From assembly GCA_921293015.1 (NCBI GenBank), contig OV121093.1:31010622-31074621 (forward strand): a stretch of DNA of 64,000 nt. Direction: 5' to 3'. The notes under the pieces were generated by a model, which saw only the letters and a list, made by a program, of their open reading frames with translations, was not told where the DNA came from and did no database searches. Shown in pieces: positions 63,759 to 64,000 of the stretch. This stretch comes from Phorcus lineatus (Eukaryota > Mollusca > Gastropoda > Trochida > Trochidae). A program made the translations under genes and the position numbers. Every line of letters begins with the position of its first letter. Within the stretch, counting starts at the first letter, position 1.

Positions 63759-64000
63759 CAGTCGGTGGCCAAAAGTCTGTTCGCACTGGTGATGTCACGG
63801 CTATTTTTAGAGTAGTCAACCCCAAAGTTTAAATGAGCATACCTATGTAAATATAAAATAGGTACTTACCCAGAAATTCAGAATTTAGAGATATGACCCT
63901 GAGCCCGAAGTACATCTCGTCTTCGTATCGGCAAACTGTCATAAAGACTTCGAATGTAGACTGGACTAAGCCCACTCCAAATGTCATTCACTACACGGAG
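63759..64000. mobile_element. Tc1-like element, one end only, continues past the window
   Basis: CAGTCGGTGGCCAAAAGTCT at 63759 is a typical Tc1 terminal repeat start and is preceded by TA (63757-63758), the expected target site. The transposase end is read on the minus strand from the right edge (63878-64000). This is a different lineage from the 29625 element, whose ends begin RACTCA. Confidence 0.75.
63878..64000 (-). CDS. Tc1-like transposase, C-terminal 40 residues
   Basis: The minus strand reads LRVVNDIWSGLSPVYIRSLY, then DSLPIRRRDVLRAQ, then GHISKF and a TGA stop. This matches the ending of Tc1 transposases (W-x-x-I/L-P-P-E-Y-I-x-x-L-Y-x-S-M-P-R-R...GH-T-K-Y). No stop or shift is seen in the visible part, so this copy could be more intact than the other two, but the catalytic region lies outside the window. 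The gene is partial at its 5' end because of the window edge. Confidence 0.75.
   Translation of the reverse strand, partial: LRVVNDIWSGLSPVYIRSLYDSLPIRRRDVLRAQGHISKF

Noticed and set aside
63628-63825. 65-codon minus ORF with hydrophobic segments
   Set aside because: It spans the Tc1 terminal repeat boundary and is not in frame with the transposase.

Overview
This is nuclear DNA from an animal, most likely a lophotrochozoan and probably a marine mollusc. The sequence is AT-rich, most of the window has no gene, introns have GT/AG borders, and the protein genes found are secreted metazoan types (PAN/apple and EB modules, a YWTD-like propeller, a Thr-rich mucin-like exon). The repeats also fit: a pearl/Helentron-like repeat, Tc1, piggyBac-like, BEL/Pao and L1/Tx1-like elements. 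The species cannot be fixed from the sequence alone.

Layout. 1-1.2 kb is the 3' end of an L1/Tx1-like retrotransposon, followed by a dead RING-finger pseudogene. 5.5-6.7 kb is a non-autonomous TTAA-flanked (piggyBac-like) element. 6.9-10.2 kb holds a three-exon minus-strand gene for a secreted PAN-EB-PAN protein of 232 aa; its second intron contains a decayed Tc1 transposase and a 118-bp MITE. 10.2-15.9 kb has only dispersed repeats and a tRNA-like SINE. 15.9-17.5 kb is an intact single-exon gene for a secreted coiled-coil plus beta-propeller protein. 17.5-23.6 kb is empty apart from hairpins. 23.6-24.1 kb is a 15-copy, 35-bp minisatellite, followed by two decayed non-LTR reverse transcriptase fragments (to 26.5 kb). 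29.6-31.1 kb is a complete but dead Tc1 element with matched terminal repeats. 34.4-35.2 kb is a terminal exon of a Thr-rich repeat protein.

The second half is dominated by three unrelated satellite arrays: an 87-bp unit (35.8-39.0 kb, with a 15-unit, 1305-bp higher-order copy), a 68-bp unit made of six degenerate 11-bp blocks (40.2-47.7 kb, also with higher-order duplications), and a unit of about 172 bp (54.0-59.3 kb). A BEL/Pao pol remnant abuts the first array. At 51.0-52.1 kb two inverted arms of about 160 bp, each bordered on the outside by a (TA)n run, flank a 224-aa ORF of unknown family. Both arms carry a 46-nt hammerhead-ribozyme-like fold whose only departures from the consensus core are the two partners of the C3-G8 pair, changed together to U3-A8. 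The end of the window holds pearl-like 146-bp repeats (59.7-60.4 and 61.4-61.7 kb) and the start of another Tc1 element that runs off the right edge.

The two confident host genes both encode secreted extracellular proteins, but nothing in the sequence ties them to one pathway. No database search was possible; family names rest on motifs read by eye.
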